A DNA stretch of 64,000 nucleotides from NCBI RefSeq assembly GCF_000764305.2, contig NW_025937363.1, forward strand, positions 1 through 64,000, given 5' to 3'. Source of the DNA: Hyalella azteca (taxonomy: Eukaryota; Arthropoda; Malacostraca; Amphipoda; Hyalellidae). Below the pieces are notes generated by a model. That model searched no databases. It was not told the DNA's origin and was given only the letters and a program-made list of their open reading frames with translations. A program made the translations under genes and the position numbers. This document shows, one piece after another, positions 54,190 through 64,000 of this stretch; position 1 is the first letter of the stretch; the number at the start of each line of letters is the position of its first letter.

Positions 54190-55300
54190 CAGTCTTGCCA
54201 GCTTTTTTCACGACGAGAATACCAGATTGCCTGGCTCAAAATACCAGAAATTCTATTGCTCAAAAACAGACTACATAATCCCCCAATTTTGATGGGACTA
54301 TTCGTCAGAAACGTTGGTTAGAAAAATAAAAACAATTTTTAAAATCTTTTTTTACAGTGCATTTATCTGGCTTGACGAATAATTAGCCAAATAGAACACG
54401 TTATATTTTTTCCCTTTGTTTGAAACATTCTGATATTTTTCTTTTCCTGTGTTTGATTACATTGACATTTTTTTCCTTTTATCACAGTGTAACACTTCTT
54501 CCTCTTCACTCAAGATTAGCAAGCCGCGGAAATAGGTCATCTTCCTCTTCCTTATTTTCGTACATGCTTATATTGCATTTATCAAACATTTCGGGTGTGA
54601 GCACATAATTGCGGCAACACTTGTTGCAGCTGAGCAGATAACTTTTGGTCCGAATAACGGACTTAGAGTACCTTAATATTGATTCTGTTTCGTTGCTTGT
54701 TCATCACATAGGTGACTTGTGAAAACACTCGCTCCACGAATGCATTGGAGACTGGTAAAAGTAGTCAAGTGATGCAGTAGTCAGCCAGTACCATGAATAG
54801 ATGATGACTTTGAAGATCAGTAAAATCTTGAATGGTACTCCAGAATTCAAGTGGCACTCTAAAATTCAAAACCAGCCAACAGAAACGGTGGAGCTTGCGT
54901 CGCAGAGATCGTTTCGACAACCTCACTCGTCATAGGGGACAGGGCCATATCATCACTGTTCAGTAATCAATCAAGAATCATCACTTTCGTGCACTAAGCA
55001 CTTTTGTTAAATGTCAACAATTAGGTTGGAGTTATTTCAACAAGCGGTGATCTCGCTGTTCCAACAATGGCGGGAAACCTCTGGTCGCGCCGCTCTGTAG
55101 GTGATCTATACAATCCACGCCAACGCTGGGGGAAGTTCAAACTTCAGAGGTGGAACTCAATGCAGTAAATTTGCAGTAAGTCAGAAAATACCAGATTTAG
55201 GCAAATATACCAGATCTAAATTATTCATGCCATGCAGACACCGTCCGAAAATACCAGATTTGTGAAATCTGGTATAGAAATATACCATTTGGAAACCCTG
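54190..55300 (-). mobile_element. hAT-type element, family 2, copy 5
   Basis: Starts cagtcttgccag and ends tttggaaaccctg. Octamers catgaatc (54182-54189) and catgaatg (55301-55308) agree at seven of eight bases. Reverse orientation compared with 19370. Contains the complement of the hATC remnant at about 54660-54760. Confidence 0.8.
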
Positions 55301-55541
55301 CATGAATGATGAGCCGGCAATCGCGTGTTCTTATTAAGCACGGTGAAAGGAAAATTCCTTCGAACTTCATTGAGGTTTATCGTGATTTACTAGCTCTATG
55401 AGGGTGTTAAATACCAAAATTGAACTATCCGTTCAAAATAGTGTAGCAGGACTAGGCATCGATTGAAAATAACTCCGTTCATCGAGTTATCTTTTCTGTG
55501 TATTCGAGACTACAGAGGCGGTCACCATTGAAGCGCGCTAT

Positions 55542-56231
55542 CATTCACACGAGGCGGTTTTTCACGCTGGAATCTTTCAGCCTTGCAGCGCTGTTCTCCG
55601 TAAATGGTCCTCAGTTTTTGAGGATTATATCTATAAATGGCTGCTCATAGCAAAGAAAAGAAGGCTCTCCTTTTATATTTGCTGCATGAAAGACAGCAAT
55701 TAAAGAAAGAAAAGGAGGTGCTGGGTTCACAATATAGTAAAATTAAGGCCACAAGAAGGTGAATTTTCCACACTACTCGAAAAATAAAGAGAAGATAAAG
55801 CAAAATTCTTCAATTATTTCCGAATGTCTACCGAAAGTTTTGATGAATTATTGTCTTGTGTGAAAGGCAAATTAACCCACAACAGCATGCAACAATAAGA
55901 AATAGTTTAATTATCCTTACCTCTGCTAGTAGCTGGAGCTGCACACACCCTCGCCGACCCACTGTCTGTACCACACTTGGTAGCGGCGTGAAAAACCGCC
56001 CAGTGTGAAAGATTACATTGAATACCATTGCAAGCTAAACTGTCGCGGGAAATCCCGCCGCAGTTTTAGCTTGACACACACGGTCGTCAGGCGTGAAATT
56101 TCACGCCGCGTGAAAATCCGTCGTGTGTGAATAGCAGTGCAATTTTGTATGTCCGTTGAGGTTCGGCGGGAAATCCCGCTGTGGTTTCTTTTCACGCCGA
56201 CGGGATTTCCCGCCCTGTGTGAAAGGGGGCC
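55542..56231 (+). mobile_element. Harbinger family C, left-truncated copy
   Basis: Parallels 13130-13560 and 14910-15144. The right end is gtgtgaaagggggcc before tta; the left terminus is missing. It contains the transposase fragment (FRMSTESFDELLSCV) with frame changes. It interrupts the LTR retrotransposon on the minus strand, whose coding sequence stops at its right edge. Confidence 0.75.
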
Positions 56232-56239
56232 TTAAGACC

Positions 56240-57884
56240 AGAGACTTGCTATCTACGTTGCGAGCAACTTTGTATTTCGTGCAAATTCCATACAAAAACC
56301 CATTCTCGCGAACATATTTATATTTCGAGCCATCGTTGAATTTTGTCAATTTCGCCAGACGTGCATTTCCTTCTAACTGCGTCAAGTGATGTGCACGTTG
56401 ACTGCAAGTTCAAGAATTGGTCAGGCGTCAAGTGAAGCGAATCGAAACCGGGAACTAGTGGATGAATCTGTGCCCTGCTCGAGCTAGCGCGGGTCTGAAC
56501 TAAGAGGGACTTTTCCATTCTTGAGTCGCTTTGAACATTAAATCTTCGAGATATCGAGTGGCCATTCGGTTTAGGACAATCGACTGCGTCGTTCGCACCC
56601 GGAATAGTGCCAACCAGAACGGAACAAAATGTAATAGGAGCCAAAGCGGCGTTAGTCCAACCAACAAAAAAATTACAATCTAAAAACACACTTGACAATA
56701 GGGAATTCAGAGACGCGTCCGAGATAATCAACGTCTGAATAGTTTCTTGAGGGCACACGCTGGTATGATGTAGCAATTCTGACGAGACGTTCACACAACC
56801 GCAACCGGTATAGCGTACAATCGTGGTGGATACTCTCATCCCGTTAACAATACCAGATGCTTTATATTTCTCGTCTGCTTGGAACATTTCATTAAAACAA
56901 AAGTTCGCCGGGGCAATCCCCAGCGGCTTAATCTTGGCCAAAGAAAGCTGGATTTTTGGGCAGTTAACCTTTGTATGGCCTTCCGCACCCCAAGCATGGC
57001 AACGAAAGCTTGAAGTTCTGGCCTTAGCGTCTTGTTCGTTGTGCGCTGAATTTAATTTAGGGGGAGAGGTTTGTTAGTGGAAACTGCGGTCCCCTCCTAA
57101 GTCGAAGCCTTGTCTGGCAACATGCACCTTTTATGTGCCGAAGCCCAACAGTCTGAAAGACGGGAGAGTTAAAATCAGAGTTTTTCGATAGAAGGCGGAT
57201 TGCGCTCCTTCAGGTACCATCGTAACTCCGGATTGACGGACGCAATAAATTGCTCTCTAAGCGTGAACTCGTACAATCCATCTAATGTCTTTGAAGTTTT
57301 TTCGGAGTCAAGCCAATAATTGAGTTTGCGTCTCAAGCTGCACACAAACTGTTCGTAAGTCTCATGCGGCTCAATTACGATGCGGCTCAGGCGGCGATAA
57401 TTATCATGAGTCTTATTGAAGCCAGCAAGCAAAGCATTCTTCAAGCGAAGGTAGCCTCCGGTGACATCAGAAGTTAAAACTGGTATAACTATTCACACCT
57501 TTGCCTGAGAGGAGACTTCCTATCCTAACTGCAGAAGTATCTGCGCTGATGTTGAGCAGTTCTGCAACTCGTTCAAATCTAATAAAGAATGCGGCAATGT
57601 CATCGCCATCCCTGAATAAGGGCAATTTAGGTCTATCAGCAATGGACTGAAAACTAACTGTCTCTGTGGCGCCAGCCCTACTTCTGAGCTCAGCCATGGC
57701 AGCTTCATGTTGCCGAACTTTCTCTTTCCTCAAACTCAAGTCTAACCTTTTCCAACTCACGTGCGCGTTCATGCTCATCTCTCTCACACTTTAGCTGCTC
57801 GATCACATATGCGTGGATGTCGGATCCGGTTCAAGATAATTCAATCGCTTCTGGCTTCAGCTGCGCGACCGTGCGTTGCGACAT
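56240..57884 (-). pseudogene. LTR retrotransposon gag and protease
   Basis: Minus strand from ATG at 57884 (MSQRTVAQLKPEAIELS, then TGA). Gag part: RPKLPLFRDGDDIAAFFIRF, ERVAELLNI, then HDNYRRLSRIVIEPHETYEQ, FVCSLRRKLNYWL, a SCAN-like capsid region used by a group of Ty3/Gypsy elements. A zinc knuckle around 57000-57030 reads CHAWGAEGHTKVNC, where the second Cys is replaced by Trp. The protease near 56830 reads GMRVSTTIVRYTGCG, where the catalytic Asp of DTG/DSG is replaced. Frameshifts and stops show it is dead. The pol region would continue leftwards but is cut by the Harbinger C copy. Confidence 0.75.
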
Positions 57885-57924
57885 GATATGACACGAGATA
57901 GCGCGTCGCAAGTGTCATATCATG
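57882..57924. repeat. Hairpin containing the gag start codon
   Basis: Thirteen-base arms catgatatgacac (57882-57894) and gtgtcatatcatg (57912-57924). The gag ATG, minus strand 57884-57882, lies in one arm. Could be a leader structure; no direct evidence for function. Confidence 0.6.
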
Positions 57925-58193
57925 CGTCGTGTCTCGCAAGTGACAGCGCCAACTACGAGACACGAGATAAGAGAAAAAATTTCCCCCGATAGATAATGGA
58001 AGGAATACTCGCGACTAGCACCTGACGCACCAACAAGGTAATTATCCAACCGTCAACAAAACTGAGCTTGTTGCGCACTGCGTAAAGCTGAATGCAAATT
58101 AACACGGTTGGAGAGCACTACAAATCTACTCTACATTCGTCCACGTCCACCGAACCGAAAGATACTGACAGCCCACTGGGAAGGTCGCCAAAA

Positions 58194-58675
58194 TGTAAGG
58201 GTATCGATGAGGCTGAACGGTACCAATCGAATCGGTGGGTAATATTGCACGAGTTAAACAGTAATTTTAATTGCATAAAAACTGATGACAAAAATGAATA
58301 CTTGACTTAATACTCAAAGCAATGTCGAAGATATTGGAGGAGTATAGATAGCCGACTGATGGTAGAGTTACAGAGCACAGACGACTGTCGGTCGAGTCAC
58401 AGACGACTGTCGGTGGGAGCACAGAAGACTGGTGGTAGAGTCACAGACGACTAACACTAGAAGCACAAACGACTGACTGTCTCATAGGCCAACTGATAAC
58501 ACTGCTGGGTTAGTCTTGCACTGAACTCGAGTGTACCAGATAGTCTCCCCAACCGGACTATATACGGCGCTGGAGGCCAGAGCATGAGTGGCTGATGGCT
58601 GGCTAATGAACACGGACTATGACTGCGGATGCAAATATTACCCTAGGGTTAACTAAAAATGGCTTTATCCTTACA
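58194..58675 (-). repeat. 5' LTR of minus-strand retrotransposon
   Basis: On the minus strand it begins TGTAAGGATAAAGCC and ends GATACCCTTACA, i.e. TG...CA with short inverted ends. It holds a TATA-like gtatatagtccgg and internal repeats of cagtcgtctgtg. It is followed directly by TTTTGGCGACCTTCCC, where a tRNA primer site would lie, and about 300 bases later by gag. The 3' LTR is not in the window. Confidence 0.8.
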
Positions 58676-58679
58676 TCTT

Positions 58680-60140
58680 GAATGGAGGTTTTTCCTGCCT
58701 GGTGGTGAACCACTGGATTGTGTCAAAGCCATTAAGATTAAAAGTGACATCCTTCACTTTCTTTCTGATGGCATCCTAGAGAAATGTCTTATGCATTTTG
58801 ACACATTAAATCAAGTCATGTCATGAGTGTTGCAGGACTTTCCATCGCAGGTCCTGGCCAACTGTTCAATGCGTGGTGCTGCGAAAAATCCATATTTCAA
58901 ATATTCTACACTATATTGCCTTCACTTCTAATTTGTTTGCTCTTACAAGGCCATACTTTATTCTGGAAACAAAAAATAAAGCCGTATAAAATACAGCATT
59001 TTATCGCATTTAATAAATAGGCTTATGTGGTAACAAAGGATGTATTATATGTGAGTTTTGTTCATTTTAAGATGAAGACCAGACGTTAGCTTCCTGGCGT
59101 CTCGCACCATGCCAGTGTCCACGTTTCTGTCGAACTGTACGGTCTTAACTACTTCCGTGATGTAATGCAAGTTCTCCGCCATGTATATAGCTAACTTTGA
59201 TTTCGCTGTAATATTGCTTCTATTGTTCGTTATATTTCGTTGTATGTTAATCATCAGTGTTTCATGTCGGTTATTCTAATTTCAGGTAACTCGACATTTG
59301 TTTGAATAAAGCTTGGATTACCAAGTTGTCTTATTCTACAACAGCCTACTTGAAGACAAAAATGACAACCTTGAAGGTTTGAAAAACAAGTTACGAAAGT
59401 ATATGCACGCCGCATCACAAGGACAACATTGAAATGAGGCTCAGCGCTCAGTGGCGCTCCGAACGTTAATAACTCGGTTCATACTCGTTTGATACTCTCT
59501 TTATATGTATATTTTAACACATTCTTCTTCCTTCGGTGTGTGTAATTTTGTATCAGGTGCGCTTAATTCTACCGTATAAAAAGTGATATTTTTTAATTAT
59601 TCTATTTAGAGTAGCGATTGATGAAAAAAAGACTCAATATTTTCAAAAATTTACGGTTGAAACCCGGGAGAGGTTAAAAAAACAGATCTGGGTGGAAAAG
59701 CCTATTGCTGGGAGCCTTGTGCTGCACGTGTTGCGTACTAATGGTCAAACAAGCATTCGGACTGCCGCCCCCCTTAATTACCGACCCATACTTCCTCACC
59801 GCATCCCCCCCCCAGATCTTTTCACCGCCCCCAGGAGTGCGGTACCGACCACTTTGAGAATCACTGGGCTACATGGATACGTTGTTTTAAATGTACACTG
59901 GGCACACTGTAAATATTGTCCAGTGTGTTGTCGCATGTGTATCTTCTAATTGTCAGATCGTTAAGTCTTAAAATGACACTGCCCACACTGCAATTATACT
60001 AACTATGCTGCAGCATATGTCCACGCATCTTATCGGACCACTTGGTACTGTACGAGCAGTGGTCACGCTGCCATGCTTTATATTATCTGCGTTTTTTGCA
60101 TGTGCGTCTTCAAATCAGAAGACAATGCCGACATTTCGTC
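58680..60140. other. No gene recognised; hAT-like remnant inside
   Basis: Apart from the remnant at 59695-59870, no known feature is visible. A short frame at 58658-58828 starts inside the LTR and is not recognised. Confidence 0.4.
59695..59870 (-). mobile_element. hAT (Charlie-like) remnant
   Basis: Read on the minus strand it starts cagtgattctcaaagtggtc, ggtaccgc, then a G-rich stretch, as in many hAT MITEs beginning CAGTGGTTCTCAAA. The other end is not found. Confidence 0.4.
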
Positions 60141-61004
60141 GCACTACGGGCCCTCGAAGTCTTTCTTAGCCTCCTGCTGTCCCCCCAAGTAGGCAGCAAA
60201 ACAGTTCACCTCTGACTGTGGCTCGGGTCCTGCATTAAGAAATACATTTGAACTTGAACTGAGCCGACGTTTGAGGCCCTCCTGGGCCATGTTCGTCGCT
60301 CGTGCTGCTAGCGACAATGGTACTTGTATGTGAGCGTGGTGGCACCAAGTCACTGGTGACAGCAGGATGGGTCATAGAGAGAGGGGAGGGACTTCCGGTG
60401 ATCATCCTGTTCTTCAAGGCGTTGACTGATGGGGCGTCGATGACACTCTGGGGCAGACTATTCGAGGTTGTTTTCACCCTGTTGGTGAAGAAGTGGCCTC
60501 GGATGTTGAGTCTGAACCTGTTTTTCTTCAACTTCAATGTGGAGCCTCTCAGTCCGTAATTGGCCGGGGAGTGTTCGAAGCGAGGTCGCTGGGTACAATT
60601 TATGCCGTTAAGGTAATTTGGACCTCAATCATGTCGCCTCGACTGGCTCGACATCGATGGTGCTCAAGGCTGGGTAAACCCAGGGTTATCAGTTTCTCTT
60701 CATAAGACTTGTCCTTCAGTGAAGCCAGTAGTTTAGTGGTACGTCTCTGGACATCCTCCAGCTCACAGCAGAGTTGTTTCGTCTGGGGGTTGGTTATACA
60801 CTTGTAGCGATCATGTATATATATTTCCTTCAGTTACCCCCGTAACTCATTTTCGAGGAACGTTGCTAACCTAGTGAATTTTAGCAGAGTTACCCATTAA
60901 CTCTGACTCTACATTATTATCCATGTTATTGCCTTAAGCATCATTATCAATTAGTAACTGCAGTTGATTTTCTGTTCGATGTTATTTGGCTACATATTAA
61001 TATT

Positions 61005-61773
61005 CAGAGCTGGGCAGCGCTACTTGGAAATGTAGCGGCGCTACCGCTACCGCTACATGCTCTAAATGTAGCGGGCGCTACCGCTACCGCTACATGCTCT
61101 AAATGTAGCGGGCGCTACCGCTACCGCTACATGCTCTAAATGTAGCGGGCGCTACCGCTACCGCTACACCCACTAGATTGTAACTGGCGCTACCGCTACC
61201 GCTACAGTGAAATGTAGCGCGCTGCATTAGCCGCTACAATGGCCAAAATTATTGGAAATTTCCAAATATTTATTGTTCTGCTATTGGGATTTACTCATTA
61301 ACATTTAATGATAATAAAATACAGTCGCTAGATATTGTTGTTACAAATCGAATGATATGTGTCTCGACATTGTAGCATGTGATTTGCGAAAGTTATAAAC
61401 TTTTTTAGAGTACCCCTTATTTGCCGTTTTCTATTCATTCCACGTTTTCTTCCATTTTTTTTAATTTACATGAACAAAAAGGTCTTAGATTTTTGTTTTA
61501 CATATGTGTACCAAGTTTCAAACGATCCGTCTGTAAACAAAAAAGTTTTGTTGGAGGGTAGCCGGTCCCCTTAAGTAAAATCTAAAGGCTTTATCTATAA
61601 ATGTAGCGGTAGCGCGGTAGCGGCAAAACCTCGTATCGCTACTTGAATATGTAGCGGGCGCTACCGCTACCGCTACATTGCCTTAAATGTAGAGCCGCTA
61701 CCGCTACCGCTACTGAAAATGTAGCGGCCGCTGGTAGCGGCCGCTACATGTAGCGCGCTACTGCCCACCTCTG
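61005..61773. mobile_element. hAT-type element, family 1, copy 3
   Basis: Ends cagagctgggcagcgct and gcgcgctactgcccacctctg. Perfect 8-bp duplication ttaatatt at 60997-61004 and 61774-61781. The left end has three extra units of gtagcgggcgctaccgctac. Its middle (61317-61570) is replaced by part of a TTAA-site element. Confidence 0.9.
61317..61570. mobile_element. TTAA-site element fragment inside hAT copy 3
   Basis: Ends agggtagccggtcccc followed by TTAA (61571-61574), as in 10307-11382. The left end is lost together with part of the hAT interior. The empty hAT site at 35.87 kb contains ttaa at the matching position. Confidence 0.65.
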
Positions 61774-63264
61774 TTAATATTATTAGCACCGACCTAGGAT
61801 ATTACAACTTAAAGTAACTCCAGTTGTCATAATCATTTGCATATCTGTAATACCGTTCTTAATCTGGCCTCCGGACCTTGACCCAGTAAGTTAGGAGAAC
61901 TACTACTGTGTTTCATTCCCCAATACGAAACACAATTGTAAGACGCTAGCGCAGTCTGGTCTCTGACTTACACGCCTTAGGCTTAGCCGAACCATAGGGC
62001 GTTTGGTACAACCAAACGTTTGGCACGAGTCACAGACCTTAAGGGACTCAATACCGCGCTGCTAGCATTCCCACGTCTTACACACTGAATGACCATACTC
62101 AAGGGTCGGTCGCACTAGGCTTTTGTAGTTGTCACAAATGTCTTTTCTGTCAGGCAAGTGAATGAGCGGCGAATGATGTCCACAAATCTGATAGCTTTCG
62201 ATGTTGCCTGAGCCAAATGTTGTTTGAATGAGAGCTTATTGTCTATCGTGATACCCAGATCATTTTCTGACTCGCTTTCTGCCAGCTGAAGAATGCAGAC
62301 GTCGCCTTTAGCATCCTTGGACTTCATATAGTAGTTCGCATCAGACTTTTTGGCACCTAGCTTGAATACGCTGCATTTTTGCGGATAAAACATAAGAAGC
62401 CAGTCGTCAGACCACTGCTGGAGCTTGTCGACGTCATTCTGTATTTCAGCTGTGGCATCGACTATGTCGCTTATTTGATAGACCTTTGTGTCGTCATGAG
62501 CTTACGCTGTCTGGCAGATCTTTGATGAAGACGACGAACAGTAACGGCCCGACACAGATGCCTTGCGGGATCCCGTTCCTCACAGAACTACTCTCTGCCG
62601 GCGATCACTTAGGAACGCACTGATCCAGGAAAGTACTCGTCCACTTACACCGGGCGCTTGGAGTTTCAGAAGGAGTCGTCGATGCGGTACGGTGTCAAAC
62701 GTTTTCTGAAAGTCTGTGTAAATGGCGTCTACGCTGCCTCCATCATCAAGAATCTCAGTTCATTCATCAAGAGTCTCCAGCAGTTGGGTTGTACATGAGC
62801 GGCCAGCGACGAATCCATGCTGCTCCTTGCAAATGAGGTTGTTGGCTGATAGATGTGTGGTCATGCTGTTTCGCACCAGTTTCTCCATGCACTTGCAAAG
62901 TATCGATGTCAGGCTGACCGGCCGATAGTTGCTGGCATCAGATCTGTTACCTTTCTTAAAGATAGGTGAAACTACTGCTTGCCGCCAGTCATCCGGTATT
63001 TCGCCAAACTCTAGAGATTGTCAAAACAGAAGGCAGATGGGTTTGGCGAGAGTGTTTGCAGCTTTTGCACGAACAAGCGGGCCTATGCCATCAGGGCCTG
63101 GGGCTTTATAAACTTTGAGGCTTGTCAGCACTTTGCAAACGTCTTCTTCTTCAATGGCAAAATTTTCTTGTGTTTGTTCATGGGGGACAGACGGAGGGGG
63201 TGGGAGAGGGAGAGGATAAACTTTCTTGGTAAAAAAAACTTTGGAAAAAAGAGTTAAGCGGAGC

Positions 63265-63760
63265 GTCTGGGTGCTGAAAAAACTTTTTTGTTTACAGACG
63301 GATGGTTTTGAAACTTGGTACTCATATGTAAAATAGAATTCTAAGACTTTTTTGTTCGTGTGAATTTTTCGAAAAAAATGAAAGAAAACGTGAAATTCTT
63401 AGAAAACGGAAAAAAGGGGGTACCGTAGAAAACTATCTCCTCCTAGGATTTCAAAGCTACAACATTGAGACGCATAATCTTTCGATGCGTAAGGACCATA
63501 TCTATCGATTCGTCGTAGCTTTTTTCGAATTTCGAATTTTTGTGGATGGGGGAGTATTTTTCGCAAAATTTTCGAAAAAATTTTATATTTCCCCCTTTTT
63601 CTACCCCCTTTTTCAAAATATTTTCAAAACTATAACGAAATTGGAAAAAAGCTACGACGAATCTCTAGATAATTCAATTGCGAATCGAATGGTATATGTC
63701 TCATTGCTGTAGCATCAAAACTGTAGGAGGAGATAGGTGTGTGTAGAAACCTTTGGTTTC
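63265..63760 (+). mobile_element. TTAA-site element relative, ends missing
   Basis: Shares gaaaacgtgaaattc, tagaaaacgg, atctcctcctac, accatatctatcga and gtaggaggagatagg with the interior of 10307-10860, and gtttacagacggat with 61530-61545. The termini are not seen. Confidence 0.6.
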
Positions 63761-63771
63761 GTTATTTTCTA

Positions 63772-64000
63772 GAACAATGCCGGAAGATGCGGTGCTAGGA
63801 AGATGGAATTTGCAATGTCAAGAATACAATGCGATTGTGAAGTATATTCCGGGTAAACTCAACGTAGTTGCCGACGCATTGTCACGCATTAACTCAGAGG
63901 TGTGCGTGGATGACGACATGATGCGAGAAATTGAAGAAAGTTTTGAAGAACGTGTTTACACGACACGCCAAGCTTCAATAGCAAACTCAGATAACTCGAC
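63772..64000 (+). pseudogene. Ty3/Gypsy RNase H C-terminus, cut by window edge
   Basis: The frame reads AVLGRWNLQCQEYNAIVKYI, PGKLNVVADALSRINSE. Gypsy RNase H domains end RWxLxLQEYxxxIxYxPGKxNxxADALSR, so this is a clear match. It continues open to the edge; integrase would follow. The left side joins unrelated repeat DNA at about 63765. Labelled a pseudogene because the N-terminal part is missing, but what lies beyond 64000 is unknown. Confidence 0.8.

Larger units (their letters stand above)
60150..63175 (-). mobile_element. CR1-like LINE, second copy, split by hAT
   Basis: Minus-strand LINE with RT from 63175 to about 62100 and thumb/C-terminus at 60790-60240. Motifs: LKVYKAPGPDGIGPLVR, SPIFKKGNRSDASNYRPVSL, QHGFVAGRSCTTQLLETLDE, YTDFQKTFDTVPHRRLL (motif A), HDDTKVYQ (degraded motif C with its first residues lost), ENDLGITIDNKLSFKQHLAQ, then, beyond the hAT, RRTTKLLASLKDKSYEEKL and LNIRGHFFTNRVKTTSNSLP. 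The endonuclease is not seen. A hAT family 1 element at 61005-61773 lies in the middle. It differs clearly from the LINE at 46.8-49.8 kb. Confidence 0.8.

Noticed and set aside
58658..58828. Short frame starting MALSLHLEWRFFLPGGE
   Set aside because: It starts inside the LTR and shows no recognisable domain or splice context. It could be an exon of something, but nothing supports it.

Overview
This is a eukaryotic intergenic-type window made almost entirely of transposable elements at different stages of decay. The mix of Jockey- and CR1-like LINEs, Penelope-type elements with hammerhead-like cores, Ty3/Gypsy, PIF/Harbinger, hAT and a tyrosine-recombinase element, together with GT-AG introns, suggests an invertebrate with a large repeat-rich genome, most likely an arthropod. 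The sequence does not settle the species. I see no convincing intact host gene. One kinesin motor-domain fragment and one decayed coding block near 41 kb may be host-derived.

Layout. 0-6.2 kb: tandem repeats, the kinesin fragment, two Ty3/Gypsy remnants, and a hAT element (4152-5228) split by a 564-bp Penelope-like foldback insertion. 6.2-9.6 kb: Harbinger-type elements with 3-bp TTA/TAA duplications and a hAT fragment. 10.0-15.9 kb: a nested stack, with Harbinger B (10026-15930) hit by Harbinger F (10077-15161), which was hit by a TTAA-site element (10307-11382) and by Harbinger C (13067-15144). 17-20.7 kb: a TIR element and two adjacent hAT copies keeping the transposase C-terminus. 21-23 kb and 42.2-44.5 kb: a repeat family (here family G) encoding a helical peptide whose in-frame stops are all TAA or TAG; a Myb-like ORF shares its leader. 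24-25 kb: a second Harbinger A copy with the same Penelope insertion. 26.1-33.5 kb: a spliced multi-exon gene encoding a C2H2-type finger and a tyrosine recombinase with all expected motifs, lying between two halves of a Gypsy integrase.

34-39.4 kb: Gypsy-related repeats, a hAT copy with a perfect duplication, and a hAT copy split by a 1.29-kb segment with inverted ends and a THAP-like ORF. 44.5-52.1 kb: a Jockey/I-like LINE on the plus strand with a nearly complete CR1-like LINE inserted on the minus strand between its two ORFs. 52.9-54.2 kb repeats 36.0-37.15 kb. 54.2-58.7 kb: hAT, Harbinger C, and a minus-strand LTR retrotransposon with its 5' LTR and gag/protease. 60.1-63.2 kb: a CR1-like LINE split by a hAT with a perfect 8-bp duplication. 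The window ends inside a Gypsy RNase H.

How it fits together: most functional content is selfish. Target-site duplications, and empty sites seen in sister copies, allow insertion events to be ordered. The items most worth following are the spliced tyrosine-recombinase element, the TAA/TAG pattern of family G, and the hammerhead-like motifs that spread inside DNA transposons.
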